Of a stretch of DNA of 64,000 bases, positions 32,401 through 43,715 are shown piece by piece; position 1 is the stretch's first letter; each line of letters opens with the position of its first letter. The DNA comes from Alitta virens (Eukaryota > Annelida > Polychaeta > Phyllodocida > Nereididae): NCBI GenBank assembly GCA_932294295.1, contig OW028574.1, forward strand, positions 29,830,145 through 29,894,144, given 5' to 3'. Position numbers and translations under genes: made by a program. The notes under the pieces were generated by a model. It was not told the DNA's origin, made no database searches, and was given only the letters and a program-made list of their open reading frames with translations.

Positions 32401-33103
32401 AATCTGCTTTATGCAACTTCCATCGTGGTTGGCCCACTTCTCTAGTACCTTCTACGTTTTGTAGGACAATAGGAAAGTGATCACTGCCGTGAGTGTCCTC
32501 TAATACTCTCCATTCAAATTCCAGAAATAACGCTGGATCACATTTACTAAGGTCTATCGCTGAAAATGTTCCATGACCTGGGTGAAGATATGTAGGTGAA
32601 CCATCATTGAACAAGCAAAGGGTGTGGTCATTGAGAAAATCTTCAATGGTTTTTCCTTTGTTGTTGTGGGAAGTGCTTCCCCACAATTGGTTATGGCTGT
32701 TAAAATCTCCTAGGATAAGACGCGGTTCAGGAAGTTGATTGTAAAGGTTATGCAAATTACTGGCTGTAAGGTGAAAGGGTGGAGGAATATATAAGGAACA
32801 TATGGTGAATGTTTTATTCAGGTTCAGACGAACTGCTGTAGCCTGAAGGTTAGTGTTAAGAGCAATATGGGTATGAATGATGCCATTTTTAACTAAAATT
32901 GATGAGCCACCAGTGGCTCTATCATGGGCAATATTGCCATATGTATTATACATATGATAGTTTCTCAGTTTAAAACTATTTGGAGGTTTCAGAAATGTTT
33001 CCTGTAGACAGAAAACACTAGGGTTTAAGTGTTGGACCATGCAACCTATTTCATCGAAGTTGGCTCTGAAACCTCGACAGTTCCACTGAATGATACTGTC
33101 CAT
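29420..33103 (-). CDS. LINE-alpha ORF2 polyprotein, copy B
   Basis: 1227 aa, open throughout, with the same domain order and motif positions as copy A, including PQSS at 637-640 in place of PQGS. It differs from A at a few residues in the EN-RT part (V to R at the TREVGQP site, KKRSC) and more in the last 170 residues, where the recombination junction probably lies. YVDD and all RNase H residues are present. Probably impaired because of the box B change. Confidence 0.85.
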   Translation of the reverse strand: MDSIIQWNCRGFRANFDEIGCMVQHLNPSVFCLQETFLKPPNSFKLRNYHMYNTYGNIAHDRATGGSSILVKNGIIHTHIALNTNLQATAVRLNLNKTFTICSLYIPPPFHLTASNLHNLYNQLPEPRLILGDFNSHNQLWGSTSHNNKGKTIEDFLNDHTLCLFNDGSPTYLHPGHGTFSAIDLSKCDPALFLEFEWRVLEDTHGSDHFPIVLQNVEGTREVGQPRWKLHKADWTSFEKHCLETITMSHYRNCNSLIEDFTDDITDIANRTIPMTKNNSKRSARPWFDDEVREAIKNRKRALRIFKSQPTISNLNNFKCLKAKARRIVRQKKRSCWKDYVSRLTERTPSNKVWKMIKKIEGKNLSSHVSILEVNGEHLSSPEQISNGLGEQFAYNSSSENYTREFQCYKAQAERLTLNIQSDNSEDYNSYITLEELQKAILKATDSATGPDNIHYQILKHLPQSSLKTLLYIFNQIWEEGCLPSLWKQATVIPIPKPGKDHSDPMNYRPIALTSCLCKTMERIVTDRLVWFLESNQLITELQSGFRRHRSTLDHLVRLETYVRDAFINREHVVAIFFDLEKAYDTTWKYGIMKDLHDFGLRGRLPVFIGSFLQDRFFKVRVGSTMSSPYSQENGVPQSSILSPTLFNVKINSIVNSISENLMSSLYVDDFLIAYRSRYMPTIERQLQLNLNRIHKWSLENGFKFSKQKTVCLPFYYLRSNHSDPSLIIDNCQIKVVNETKFLGVLFDSKLSFIPHIKALKAKCLKSMNLLKVVSKYNWGGDTTVLLRLYRAITRSRLDYGSVVYGSARPSYLKCLNSVHHQGLRLSLRAFRTSPVESLYVLAGEPPLSLRRIKLSMQYILKVASTPTNPTYDVIFHPKYMHHYESRSNAIRPLGLRMKFYLEAAKIDTTIIAETEVPPIPPWILPVPKVILDLAELKKSGTNPVDYQNLFYSIRFKYESYKFLYTDGSKMERRVGCAVTSYKTVIAECRLPDHCSIYTAELTAIYLALKNIEDSESDRYVICSDSKSALQAIQNKQLDNPGILDVLIKYFYLHEYKDIVFCWIPGHAGIEGNEKADLAGKRALTKEITDFTIPYTDFKMTIKSFIMSCWQRQWNECNNNKLHSILPCIQNKIPSRFNTRKDQGIYHRCLIGHSRLTHLHLLVNEPAPVCQSCRCPLTIKHILLDCSHLQRFRRPLFQANTLQHLFTRYPTQTIIDFLYASGFYYQI

Positions 33104-33173
33104 GAATTAGTTAAAAGAGTTTAATATTATCATAGTAAAATCTGTAGTGCATGGTATGAATTTGTATGAATAT

Positions 33174-34601
33174 TCACTTTTTCTTCAAAGTCACTGCCTC
33201 TTTTGGTGTTAAGATCTTTTTGGGGGCCCCACCATGCTTAGATGGTGGTCTTATGATACTCAGTGCACTAGATTTTTCTAGTGTTTTTCTGATGAGGGGG
33301 GGGGGGGGTCTTTTGGGAACAATTGATCTTTTATCAATTGCCCCCTCCCGTTGAGGCCTAGGGATGGTGGTAGTCCCTGCCTCCTCTTCCATCGGCTGGT
33401 GTATCTCTTCCGACTCAACACCGGAAGGTGCACCCTGTGAGGGTACACTAAGTTGTGAAGCACTAACTGATGGAGCTACAAGATGTCCTTTTCCGACATC
33501 TATAGCATGCTGCTTTATTCTTGCGAGGTGATCGTCTGCCTGTGAAGTCTTAGATTCTGGTTTATCTTTCTGCGTGCTTTGGCCTGCCTTTGAATATTTA
33601 TAATTAGGATCTAGGTCAATCCTTCGCCTGGGCGATGATCTGGGTGAAGGAGATCTAGGTCCAGCCATCTGAGACAGGACTGAGGCATAGCTTGCCCCAG
33701 CAGCCTGTTCAGCTATACGGCGCGCTTGGGGAAAGGAGATATCCTTGGTGGTCTTTAACTTCAGGATCTCTTTCTCTAGCTGCCATTTGGGACAGCCACG
33801 GTGATAGGCTGGCCCATCACCTCCACAATTAACACAATACCATGTATTCGTACATGGTGAGTCACGGGAATGGGTGTGTTCCCGTGATCCACAATTGGCA
33901 CAGGTTGGTTTGGCACGGCAGGAGCCGCTGAAATGGCCAAATCTTTGGCAGTTGTAACATCGTTTTGGGTTCGGGATGTAGGGACGTACCCTACACCACT
34001 CGAACCCAATGCTGACCTTGTCAGGCAACACTGTGCCATCAAAGGTCAGAGTTAGTAGCTGTCGTGAATATCTTGGGGGCTGGCGATGAATGTGGATGAC
34101 ATTGTAGTCATCCAGCCAGTCCCTCAGTTCGTCATCGGAGCAGAGACTGCTCTCATGCGATGTTACAACTCCCTTGCAGGAGTTGAAAAACCGATGGGGC
34201 TCCACCTTAACAGGGGCACCCGCAAAGGCCTCCAACCCCAGCAATCTCAGGGACTGGTCCCTGTGGGCAACCTGCACCAGCAAGGACGTATTGCTTAAAC
34301 GTCTTGTATTTTCAACAAAACCAATGCTTTCCTTAATTGTTCTGCATATTGTTATGGCTGAAAGTCGGGAAAAACCAGCATCACTGCCAGTAACAACAAG
34401 AAACTTTGGCCAAGGCTTAGATGTATCTGCATTATTTGAACTTTGATTTGCGTCATCTAATGATGGACGCGAACGTTTACCAAATCTGGAACCAGTAGCC
34501 AATTTTTCGACCTCAGCCTGGTTTACCGCTGAGGGACGCGCACCTTGTTCACCCGGGGGACGTGCGAGCCGGTCTGAAATTGTCGATTCGGACATATTCA
34601 T
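33174..34601 (-). CDS. LINE-alpha ORF1 gag-like, copy B
   Basis: 475 aa, open from MNMSES to the family stop 70 nt before ORF2. The poly-G tract has 13 G, adding two prolines (RPPPPLIRK) while keeping frame. Three zinc knuckles are present. One residue differs from A within the third knuckle region (TNTWYC for TNTSYC). Confidence 0.85.
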   Translation of the reverse strand: MNMSESTISDRLARPPGEQGARPSAVNQAEVEKLATGSRFGKRSRPSLDDANQSSNNADTSKPWPKFLVVTGSDAGFSRLSAITICRTIKESIGFVENTRRLSNTSLLVQVAHRDQSLRLLGLEAFAGAPVKVEPHRFFNSCKGVVTSHESSLCSDDELRDWLDDYNVIHIHRQPPRYSRQLLTLTFDGTVLPDKVSIGFEWCRVRPYIPNPKRCYNCQRFGHFSGSCRAKPTCANCGSREHTHSRDSPCTNTWYCVNCGGDGPAYHRGCPKWQLEKEILKLKTTKDISFPQARRIAEQAAGASYASVLSQMAGPRSPSPRSSPRRRIDLDPNYKYSKAGQSTQKDKPESKTSQADDHLARIKQHAIDVGKGHLVAPSVSASQLSVPSQGAPSGVESEEIHQPMEEEAGTTTIPRPQREGAIDKRSIVPKRPPPPLIRKTLEKSSALSIIRPPSKHGGAPKKILTPKEAVTLKKK

Positions 34602-34754
34602 TTTTGTTTCCCCTGTATGGTAGGGGACACACCCTCCTGTAAAGCTGGAGCAGCTTGTGCAATGCGCACTGTCCTGTTTTAGCCACTGGGGATAGAGGAC
34701 TTCACCCCAAGTGTTTCCACCCTCGCCGCGTGGAGGCAAAGGACCTTCGAGAGC
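34602..34754 (-). promoter_or_regulatory. 5' UTR of LINE-alpha copy B
   Basis: Leader nearly identical to that of copy A, open in the ORF1 frame. Confidence 0.5.
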
Positions 34755-35163
34755 TCACCACCAGCATATAGAAATTTGTGTGATTCATAGTGGCATCTGA
34801 TGATGATAAATCTTCTTTGATATTCTACTGGATTGGTTTCTGCTTTCTGTAGCTTATCCTAAGCCGTATTAACTGTGGGAGTTTTGGGTTGTTCCAGAGT
34901 GGTATAGGTGGTGTTTCTGTCTCTTCTATGATAGTGGTATCTATTCCAACTGCATGGATGTAAAATTTCATTCGCAGTCCTAATGGTTGAATGGCATGTC
35001 AAGCTTCATAAAGATGACTATACATGGGGTGAAATACAGAATTGTATGCTTGATTTTTTGGACAGGCTGCTTATTTCACCAAGTACTGTAATGATAGTTT
35101 GAGGCGTTGAAGCACCAGTGAAGGTTCTTTCGTCAATACATATATACTTTCTATTGGTGAGGT

Positions 35164-35659
35164 GTGTGTGTGTGTGTGTGCGATTAGGGCTTTACATCCT
35201 GTATTTCTGCACCAGTTGGGCTAATTAGGACAGGCAGAGACCATGGCAATGAGACGAAGGAGGAAACAGCCATCCAACTTAGTTAGGCTTGACCAGGTGG
35301 TGGTGGTGGTGGTGGAATAGGGCTTTACGTCCTGTATTTCTGCACCTGATGGGCTAATTAGGACAGGTAGGGACCATGGCAATGAGATGAAGTATGAAAC
35401 AGCCATTCAACATAGAATTGAACCCGGGACCCAGTGGTTGGAAGCCCAGCGCGCTACCACTGAGCTAAGCCCCCACCCCAGGCTTGACCAGGGTGGGTGG
35501 GTGGGTGATTAGGGCTTTACGTCCTGTATTTCTGCACCTGCTGGGCTAATTAGGACAGGTAGAGACCATGGCAATTAGTGGGCTTGACCAGGAATCGAAC
35601 CCGGGACCCAGCGGTTGGAAGCCCAGAGCGCTACCTCTGAGCTAGGCCCCCGCCCTACC
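35164..35659 (-). mobile_element. SINE S1 with nested S2 (35298-35479) and S3 (35493-35580), duplicate
   Basis: Same triple nesting and TSDs as 11597-12092. Confidence 0.85.
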
Positions 35660-36533
35660 TCTATTGGTGAGGTACGGAATGCTGCTTAACTTTATCTGAG
35701 GCCTTGATTGTGCACAGTATTGAGGCACCTTAAGTATGATGGCCTTGCTGAGCCATATACGACACTTTCGTAGTCTAGGCGAGATCGTGTAATTGCTCAG
35801 TAAAGTCTTAGAAGTACAGTGGTATCTCAACCCCAGTTAACTTTACTCACTACTTTTAGGAGATTAAGTGACTTCAGACATTTCACTTTCAGTGATATTA
35901 TGTGTGGGATAAATGATAGCTTCGAGTCTAGGATAACTCCAAGAAACTTATTCTGATCGACAACTTTAATCTTACATTTGTCGATCATAAGAGTCGGTTC
36001 AGGGTGATAAGTTCGAAAATGGCAGAAATGCATACAAACAGTCTTCGATTTAGAAAATTTTAATCCATTTTCTTGTGACCATTTATGTAATTTGTTTAAG
36101 TTCAATTGCAGTTGCCGTTCTATAGTAGACATTTGTTTGGATCTGAAAGCTATAAGAAAGTCATCTACAGAGAGCACATAATGTTTTCACGTATAGACTT
36201 TACAATGCTGTTCATCTTTATGTTAAAACATGTGGGTGACAAAATACTACCCTGTGGGACTCCCATTTCTTGTGGGTGGCTGTTAGACATTGTTGATCCT
36301 ATTCGTACCTTGAACCAGCGGTCTTTTAGAAAAGAACTGATGAAGTTTGGTAGCCTTCCCCTGAGGCCAAAATCATAAAGGTCTTTCATTATTCCAAATT
36401 TCCATGTGGTATCATAAGCTTTTTCTAGATCAAAAAATATTGGAAACGAAAAGCATCTCTGATATAGGTTTCTAATTGGACCAAATGATCCATAGTGCTC
36501 CGTTGGTGTCTAAAACCACACAAACCAATAGGT

Positions 36534-36625
36534 GTGTGTGTGTGTGTGTGTGATCAGGGCTTTACGTCCTGTATTTCTGCACCTGATGGGCTAATTAGGA
36601 CAGGCAGAGACCATGGCAATCAAGG
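36534..36625 (-). mobile_element. SINE S4, duplicate
   Basis: Same as 12967-13060 with a (TG) tail 2 bp shorter. Confidence 0.7.
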
Positions 36626-36771
36626 CAATAGGTCTATAGTTATTTGGATCACTATGATCCTTGTTTGGTTTAGGAATTGGAATAATTTTCGCCATTTTCC
36701 AAGTGGGTGGGAATATTCCATAGTCCCAAATTTTATTGAACAGGTGAAGTAGGACTTCAAGGCATGCCTTA

Positions 36772-38578
36772 AGCCCCGTTCCCACATAGCCGAGTTTGTC
36801 GTAGTCAACTGGTAGTATTACGTAACGGCCAAAATTCGAGGAGTTGGCGACGAATTCTGGCGGAAAAAGTGACTCGGCGGGTTACTCGGCGGGTTACTCG
36901 GCGGGTTACTCGGCGGGTTACTCGGCGGGTTACGCGGCGGGTTACTCGGCGGGTTCGGCGGGTGACTGGGCGGGTGACTCGCCGAGTTGTAGGAGTGACT
37001 CGCCGGGTGAAGCAAGGTAGCTACGACAGCCCCGAGTCACCCGTCGAATGATAGACCGACGCCAGCCTACCTGCATTCTCAGATGCATATCTCGCTTAAT
37101 ATTTGGTCTATTTTCGATCCGAAAATACCTATGGAGTCACTGAATTATACTACAAAACAATCTTTATTTGACGAAAATCGGACTAATATTAAGGGAGCAG
37201 TAGCTTTTTAAAGAAGCGCTCAGCTTTCTGCATTAATACAGTCCGGGCACGGACGCTTCAGGGAGCACCAGTATAAGTAAATTAAAGATAGCAAATAAAA
37301 TCAAGACAATGTCATATTACTGTGTCATCTTTGAACAAACCATGAAATGACAGGTCAAATAACCCCAATTTAGGCAATTAGGCAATTGACACATGTATTG
37401 AATTTGCTGTATTCTCTACACCCATTCTTTGTATCATTCAAAATGCTAATAGCAATTACTGTGTCATCTTTGAACAAACCATGAAATGATAGGTCAAATA
37501 ACCCCAATTTAGGCAATTAGGCAATTGACACATGTATTGAATTTGCTGTATTCTCTACACCCATTCTTTGTATCATTCAAAATGCTAATAGCAATTGACA
37601 TAACAGTCATGGCAGTTGGCAGAATGAGTAGAAATGAATTGCAATAAAGCTCATCCAAACAATGTATATAAAATGGTCAAAAATATTGACTACACCATTC
37701 AAGTCAGGGCCATACACAGAGCACCTTGCCGCCGCCAGACTACCTGCCTTCTCAGACGAATATCTCGCTTAATATTTGGTCTATTTTCAATCTGAAAATC
37801 TGTGTGGAATAAGTATGAACTCGACTATAATTCAATATTTATTTGACGAAAATCGGACTAATATTAGGGGAGCAGCAGCCTTTTAAAGTAGCGCTCAGCC
37901 TTACCTGCATCGATACAGTCCGGGCGCGGACGTCTGCGAGAGCACCACTGTTTGCCTCCGCCAACCTAGCTACATTCTCAGACGAATATCTCGCTTAATA
38001 TTTGGTCTATTTTCAATCCGAAAATACCTATGGAGTCACTATGAATTATACTACAAAACAATCTTTATTTGACGAAAATCGAACTAATATTAGAGGAGCA
38101 GCGGCCTTTTAAATTATATACGACCCCCTACGCTGATGATGCATGTACTAAAGGTAGAACTCTGCGAGTTACTCCTACAACTCGGTGAGTTACTCCTACA
38201 ACTCGCCGTGCTACTCCTCGCACTACTGAACATTCCACCGAGTGTAATACGAGTGAAATTAGCGCCGAGTAACTCGCCGAGTTCGAGGAGTAACTCGGCG
38301 AGTTAGAGGAGTTACTCGCCGAGTGACTCCTGGTACTCGGCGAGTCATGGCCGAGTTTTTGAACTCCTGGAAAATCCGCCGAGTGTGCCGTGCAGCGCGG
38401 CATACTCGGCTATCGGCTCCAAATCTCAGGAGCTGGCTACGAGTCCCAGGAGTTACTCGTCGAGTATCTCCCGAGTGCGAGGAGTAGTCGCAGAGTTTAG
38501 TACGGATTGGGACCGAGAAGCGTGTTACGTAATACTACGAGTTGACTACGAGAAACTCGGCTATGTGGAAACAAGGCT
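36772..38578. mobile_element. DNA transposon, PIF/Harbinger-like, duplicate copy
   Basis: 1807 bp, TTA at 36769-36771 and 38579-38581. It is identical in layout to 13207-15001; the 12-bp excess is in the subterminal minisatellite (about 36868-36980). Confidence 0.8.
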
Positions 38579-40106
38579 TTAGGAAGATGTTTTAAGAGTT
38601 GGTAATGGACTTCATCTGGTCCTGTGGCTGAGTCAGTTGCCTTTTGCAGGGCTTTCTGAAGTTCTTCAAGAGTAAGTGGGGTATTGTACTCCTCGAAGTC
38701 CTTTGATTGGATGTTATAGGTCAGTTGTACTGCTCGGACTTTGAATCTTTCAAATTCTGGTGTAAAGTTTTCAGATGAAGAATTAAATGAGAACTGTTGT
38801 CCTAGTTTGTTGGCTATTTGTTCTGGTGTGGTGAGGATTTCGTCCTGAACTTTAAGATGTTGGATATGAGATGATAGGTCTTTACCATTTATTTTTCTTA
38901 CCATTTGAATTAAATGAGAACTGTTGTCCTAGTTTGTTGGCTATTTGTTCTGGTGTGGTGAGGATTTCGTCCTGAACTTTAAGATGTTGGATATGAGATG
39001 ATAGGTCTTTACCATTTATTTTTCTTACCATTTGCCCTACTTTGGAACTAGGGCTACGAGTATTAAGTTTTGAGACATAATTTCTCCATGTGGTTCTTTT
39101 CTTTTGTCTGACAAGTCGTCTATAGCCTTTGCTCGCAGGATTTTAAAGTTGTTTATATTAGGAATTGTTGGGTGCGTTTTGAATTTTCTAAGGGCTTTTT
39201 TCCGCTCTTTAATGGCCCCTTACACTTCCTTATCGTACCAATGTCTAGGGCTATGTTGGTGATTTGTTTTAGTTCTTGGTATTGTTTTATTTGATAATGA
39301 CATAAGATCATTTGTAAATGTTTCCATTGGCATGTCGGAGTTCTCATATCTAGTTAATGTTATGGTTTCCAGGCACAGGTCAGGGAAAGTGTTCCAGTCT
39401 GCTTTGAGTAGTTTCCATTTTGACTGGTAAAATTGAGGTGGATTCCCAGAATACTTTAAAATTATGGTCACTGCCATGCGTATCTTCCAAAACTGACCAA
39501 TTGTAGTCTAAGAACAATGTTGGATCGCTTATGCTAAGTATCAATTGATGTGAATGTTCTATGTCCTGGGTGAAGATAAGTATAAGAGCCATCGTTGAAT
39601 AAACATAGGTCATTAGTAGTAGTAAATTTTTCTATTAATTTCCCTCTCCTGTTAGTATGTGTACATGGTGGGGGTAGTTGATTATAAAGGTCATTCAAAT
39701 CATGACTTGTTAGGTGAAGACTTGGTGGTAAATATAGGGAACATATTGTAAATGTTTTGTGTAAAGTTAGGCGGACTGCTGTCGCTTGAAGGTTAGTGTT
39801 TAAGTTAACTTTCGTATGGATTATTCCACGTTTGATTAAATGGTTGTTCCAGCACTTGCTCTTTCATGGACAATATTTCCGTAAGTATGATACATATGGC
39901 AGTTTTTTAATCTGTCTGTAGGTATCAGATAGGTTTCTTGTAGACAAAAGACACTTGCATTTAAGTCTAAGGCCATTATTCCTATTTCATCAAAATTGGC
40001 TCTGAAACCTCGACAATTCCACTGAATGATATTGTCCATGTAATTGATTTATTTTTATTTTAGAAGGAATTGCAAGTGTATCATGTCATCTATTTAAGTT
40101 AAAATT

Positions 40107-41624
40107 CCGATTGAGTCTTCTACTAAGCGGTTTCCTGCTCAGTGGGATTGTGATTCAAATTTTTTCACCTTTGGTGGGCAGTTAGATACTGGTTTACCAG
40201 TCTCCATGGACTGGTCCATTGCATCTGGGTCTAGCTCACTATTTAGAGTGATATCGATCCTTTGAGACAAAGGATCCAATGAAGGCATTGCGCCTTGGAT
40301 GGTTGATTTCTTTTGGATAAATTCATTTAGTATGTCGAAGTGATCATTTGAAGGCGATCCTTGGACTTCTGATGAGGGATGTTGCGTTTTTGAATTCTTG
40401 AAATTTGGATATAGGTTAATTCTTTGGCGAGGTGAAGATCTAGGTTTTAGTGATATTGATGTAACTGCTGCATACGTGACTGTTCCTTTTGTTTGTTCAG
40501 CTATCCTGAGGGCTTTGAGGGAAGCCGATGTTTTGTGTCGTTTTTAGGGTAGGTAGTGTTATTGTTTAACGCCTCATCAGCACCTCAGTGGGCTATGTAG
40601 AGGCTCTCTAGGGTAAGATTGATTATCTATAGTTGGTAGTAGAAACCAGAAGCATGTAAAAAATCAATAAGTGTCTGCGTTGGATAGCTGGAGCAGCTTG
40701 TGCAATGCGCACTGTCCTGTTTTAGCCACAGGGGATAGAGGACTTCACCCCAAGTGTTTCCACCCTCGCCGCGTGGAGACCCAGGACCTTCGAGGGCTTC
40801 CTTTTCAAGGATCCACTTGGGACATTTGTGGTCAAATGCTGCATGTTTTTGGTCACAGTTCACACATCTAGGTGTTAGTTGACATGAGTCTCTCTAGTGT
40901 GGATGAGATCGGAAGATGCACAGTTTGCACATCTTTCCTGACTTGAACAGTTATGATTAATGTGACCATATTCTTGGCATCGAAAGCATCTTTGTGGGTT
41001 GGGTACATATGGGCGAACTTTGCACCATTCAAATCCAACTGGGATTTTGTCAGGCAAATAATTACCATGGAATGTCAAAATAAAAAAAAATTCCGAAAGG
41101 TTCACGTCTTAATTTTATTCGTCGAATATTCACCAGTTCCCTATCTGACATCTAATCCCTAAATTCTGCATCTGAGCACAGATGACTTTCGTGTGAAAGC
41201 ACTGTTTCCCTACAGGTATTCAGGGTTCTGTGAGGCTCAACTTTGACAGGAGCTCCTGCAAATGTTTTCAGTCGTAACAGTGTTTCTGTTTGGTTTCTGG
41301 TGTTGGTCTGGACCAACAGAGATCCAGATCTCAGACGGCTATTCTCCATCTGTCCCACCAACTTTTCAAGCGTTATACAGATGGTAATTGCAGATAACTT
41401 TGTAAACTTCTCATCTGTTTCATTGATTATGAGAAACTTGGGCTATGATTTGGATCTGTATGTTTCATCAGACCCATTCGATGTTGTGTGAGAGTGTTTA
41501 GCATCTTGATTTGTTCCTGTAGCCAATATTCAACCTCAGCCTGGTTTCCCCCGGAGGGACGCACACCTTGGTAACCCGGGTGACATACGTGCCGGTCTGT
41601 TTCATGTGAATGAGACATTTTCAT
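40107..41624 (-). pseudogene. LINE-beta copy 2 ORF1, gag-like
   Basis: It starts at MKMSHSHETDR (41624). Same knuckle remnants and A-run frame break as copy 1, interrupted by the mini-LINE at 40557-40797. SINE S5 is absent. Confidence 0.65.
40557..40797 (-). mobile_element. Internally deleted LINE-alpha (mini-LINE), intact version
   Basis: 241 bp: complete 5' UTR start (CGAGGGC at 40791-40797), then at the CTCCAGC/TATCC junction a jump to the last 19 codons of ORF2 (YPTQTLIDFLHASGFYYQL), 3' UTR and tail. The frame 40627-40863 reads from beta ORF1 through the 5' UTR into the ORF2 end. Confidence 0.85.
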
Positions 41625-41777
41625 TTGTGTTTCCCCTGTAAGGTAGGGGACACACCCTCCAATAAAGCAGGAGTTACTTGTGCAGTGTGCACTGCCCTAT
41701 GTTGGCCACTGGGGAAACATGTTTTCACCCCGAGTGTTTCCACTATCGCCGCGTGGAGGCCCAGGACCTTCGAGGGC

Positions 41778-42022
41778 GAATATCTAATGGTTGAAAATTC
41801 GCCAGGGGGGTGTGGGTGGATGATTAGGGCTTTACGTCCAGTATTTATGCACCAGTTGGGCTAATTAGGACAGGCAGAGACCATGGCAATGAGATGACAC
41901 CAGGGGGGCAAGGGAGAAGGGGTTGGTGCCTGTAGGAAATGGTCACCAAAGGCCCTCAATGCCCCACCAGTCATCTCGCTGCCCCCCTTCACCAAATATC
42001 AAATGAATATGTAATGGTTGAG
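41778..42022. repeat. Minisatellite remnant with SINE S6 duplicate (41811-41899)
   Basis: Duplicate of 18350-18594, with CCAGGGGGG on both sides of the SINE. Confidence 0.75.
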
Positions 42023-42273
42023 TGTGTGTGTTATTGTTTAACACCTCATCAGCACCTGAGTGGGCTATGTGGGTAGGTGGGTGGGTAATTAGGGCTTTAC
42101 GTCCTGTATTTCTGCACCAATTGGGCTTATTAGGACAGGCAGAGACCATGGCAATGAGACAAAGGATGAAACAGCCATCCAACTTAGGCACGACCGGGAA
42201 TCGAACCCGGGACCCAGCGGTTGAGTGGGCTATGTAGAGGCTCTTTAGGTTAAGATTAATTATCTATATTTGG
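42023..42273 (-). mobile_element. LINE fragment gamma with SINE S7 duplicate (42071-42222)
   Basis: Duplicate of 18595-18845 with the same 13-bp TSD around the SINE. Confidence 0.7.
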
Positions 42274-43553
42274 TGTGTGTGTGTCTGTGTTATTGTTTAA
42301 CGCCTCATCAGCACCTGAGTGGGCTATGTAGAGGCTCTCTAGGTTAAGATTGATTGTCTATATTTGGTAGTAGAAACCAGATGCATGTAAAAAATCAAAA
42401 ACTGTCTGCGTTGGATATCTGGTAAAGAGATGTTGTAAGGTAGTAGCTCGAAACAAAGGTCTTCTAATGCATTGTAATTGGATGCAATCTAATAAAATAT
42501 GTTTGATTGTAAGGGGGCGTGTGTGTGTGTGTTTGATTAGGGCTTTACATCCTGTATTTCTGCACCTGATGGGCTAATTAGGACAGGCAGAGACCATGGC
42601 AATGAGACGAAGGATGATTGTAAGGGGGGCACTGACAACTCTGGCATACCGGTGCCGGTTCATTGACTAAAAGGTGTAAATGTGTAAGTCTTGAATGTCT
42701 TATGAGGCATCTGTGATAGATTCCTTGATCTTTGCGAGTATTGAACCTACTAGGTATTTTATTTTGAAAGCAAGGTAAGATTGAATGCAACTTGTTGTAA
42801 TTACATTCATTACATTGTCTTTGCCAGCAAGACATGATAAAAGATTTATAGTCATTTTAAAATCAGTGTATGGGATAGTAAAATCAGTTATCTCTTTGTA
42901 AGAGCCCTTTTTGCTGCCAGGTCTGCTTTTTCATTCCCTTCAATGCCAACGTTTCCAGGAATCCAGCAGAATACAAGGTCTTTGTATTCGTGAAGATGGA
43001 AATACTTAATAAGAACATCTAAGATCCCAGGGTTATCAAGTTGTTTATTTTGGATTGCTTGAAGAGCAGATTTGGAATCAGAACAGATAACAATGATTTG
43101 ATTCCCGAGTCCTCGATGTTCTTTAAGGCAAGGTAAATAGCTGTTAATTCTGCAGTGTATATTGAGCAGTGGTCTGGAATATGACATTCAGCTATAACGG
43201 TTTTATAAGAGGTGACTGCACAGCCTACTCGTCTGTCCATTTTTGAGCCATCTGTGTATAGAAATTTGTATGATTCGTATTTAAACCTTATAGTATAAAA
43301 TAGGTTTTGATAGTCTACAGGATTAGTTTCGCTTTTCTTAAGTTCAGCCAAGTCCAGTATAACTTTGGGGACTGGGAGAATCCATGGCGGAGTTGGTGGT
43401 ACTTCCGTCTCGGTAATAATTGTAGTATCAATTTTTGCAGCCTCAAGATAGAATTTCATCCGTAATCCCAGTGGTCGAATGGCTTTTGAACGGGATTCAT
43501 AATGATGCATGTACTTTTGATGAAATATTACATCATAAGTTGGATTTGTTGGA
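42274..43553 (-). mobile_element. LINE fragment delta with SINE S8 duplicate (42519-42615)
   Basis: Duplicate of 18846-20125 with the same frame breaks. Confidence 0.75.
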
Positions 43554-43715
43554 TGGGTGGGTGATTAGGGCTTTACGTCCTGTATTTCTGCACCAATTGG
43601 GCTAATTAGGACAGGCAGAGACCATGGCAATGAGACGAAAGAGGAAACAGCCATCCAACTTAGGCTCGACCGGGAATCGAACCCGGGACCCAGCGGTTGG
43701 AAGCCCAGAGCGCTA
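43554..43715 (-). mobile_element. SINE (unit 4 equivalent of S9)
   Basis: Same position and truncation as S9. Confidence 0.75.

Larger units (their letters stand above)
29336..34754 (-). mobile_element. LINE-alpha copy B, full-length with chimeric flanks
   Basis: A 5419-bp element, nearly identical to copy A in ORF1 and most of ORF2. The left flank is the TSD of the 591-bp insertion and the right flank (TCACCACCAGCATA, 34755-34768) is the TSD of copy A. It is therefore a recombinant of two insertions, not an independent insertion. Its ORF2 end matches T1 and the unit LINEs (LAGKR, RFRRPLFQANT). The 5' end reads CGAGAGC instead of CGAGGGC. Confidence 0.85.
34769..40039 (-). pseudogene. LINE-beta copy 2 ORF2, interrupted
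   Basis: It starts at MDNIIQWNCRGF (40039). It has the same frameshifts, 127-bp tandem duplication (38780-39033) and insertions as copy 1, so the decay predates the duplication. A few private substitutions exist (for example TYHP preceded by HFR instead of HLR). Confidence 0.7.
34755..41777 (-). mobile_element. LINE-beta copy 2 (duplicate of the right part of beta copy 1)
   Basis: It starts at the TSD of copy A and runs to the CGAGGGC 5' end at 41777. It lacks the 3' part found at 1838-2703, as expected if a duplication breakpoint lies inside copy A/B. Nested SINEs, DNA transposon and mini-LINE match copy 1 except S5. Confidence 0.8.

Noticed and set aside
36868..37015. Proline/asparagine-rich frame (NPPSNPPS) in the transposon
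   Set aside because: Translation of the 12-bp minisatellite; low complexity only.
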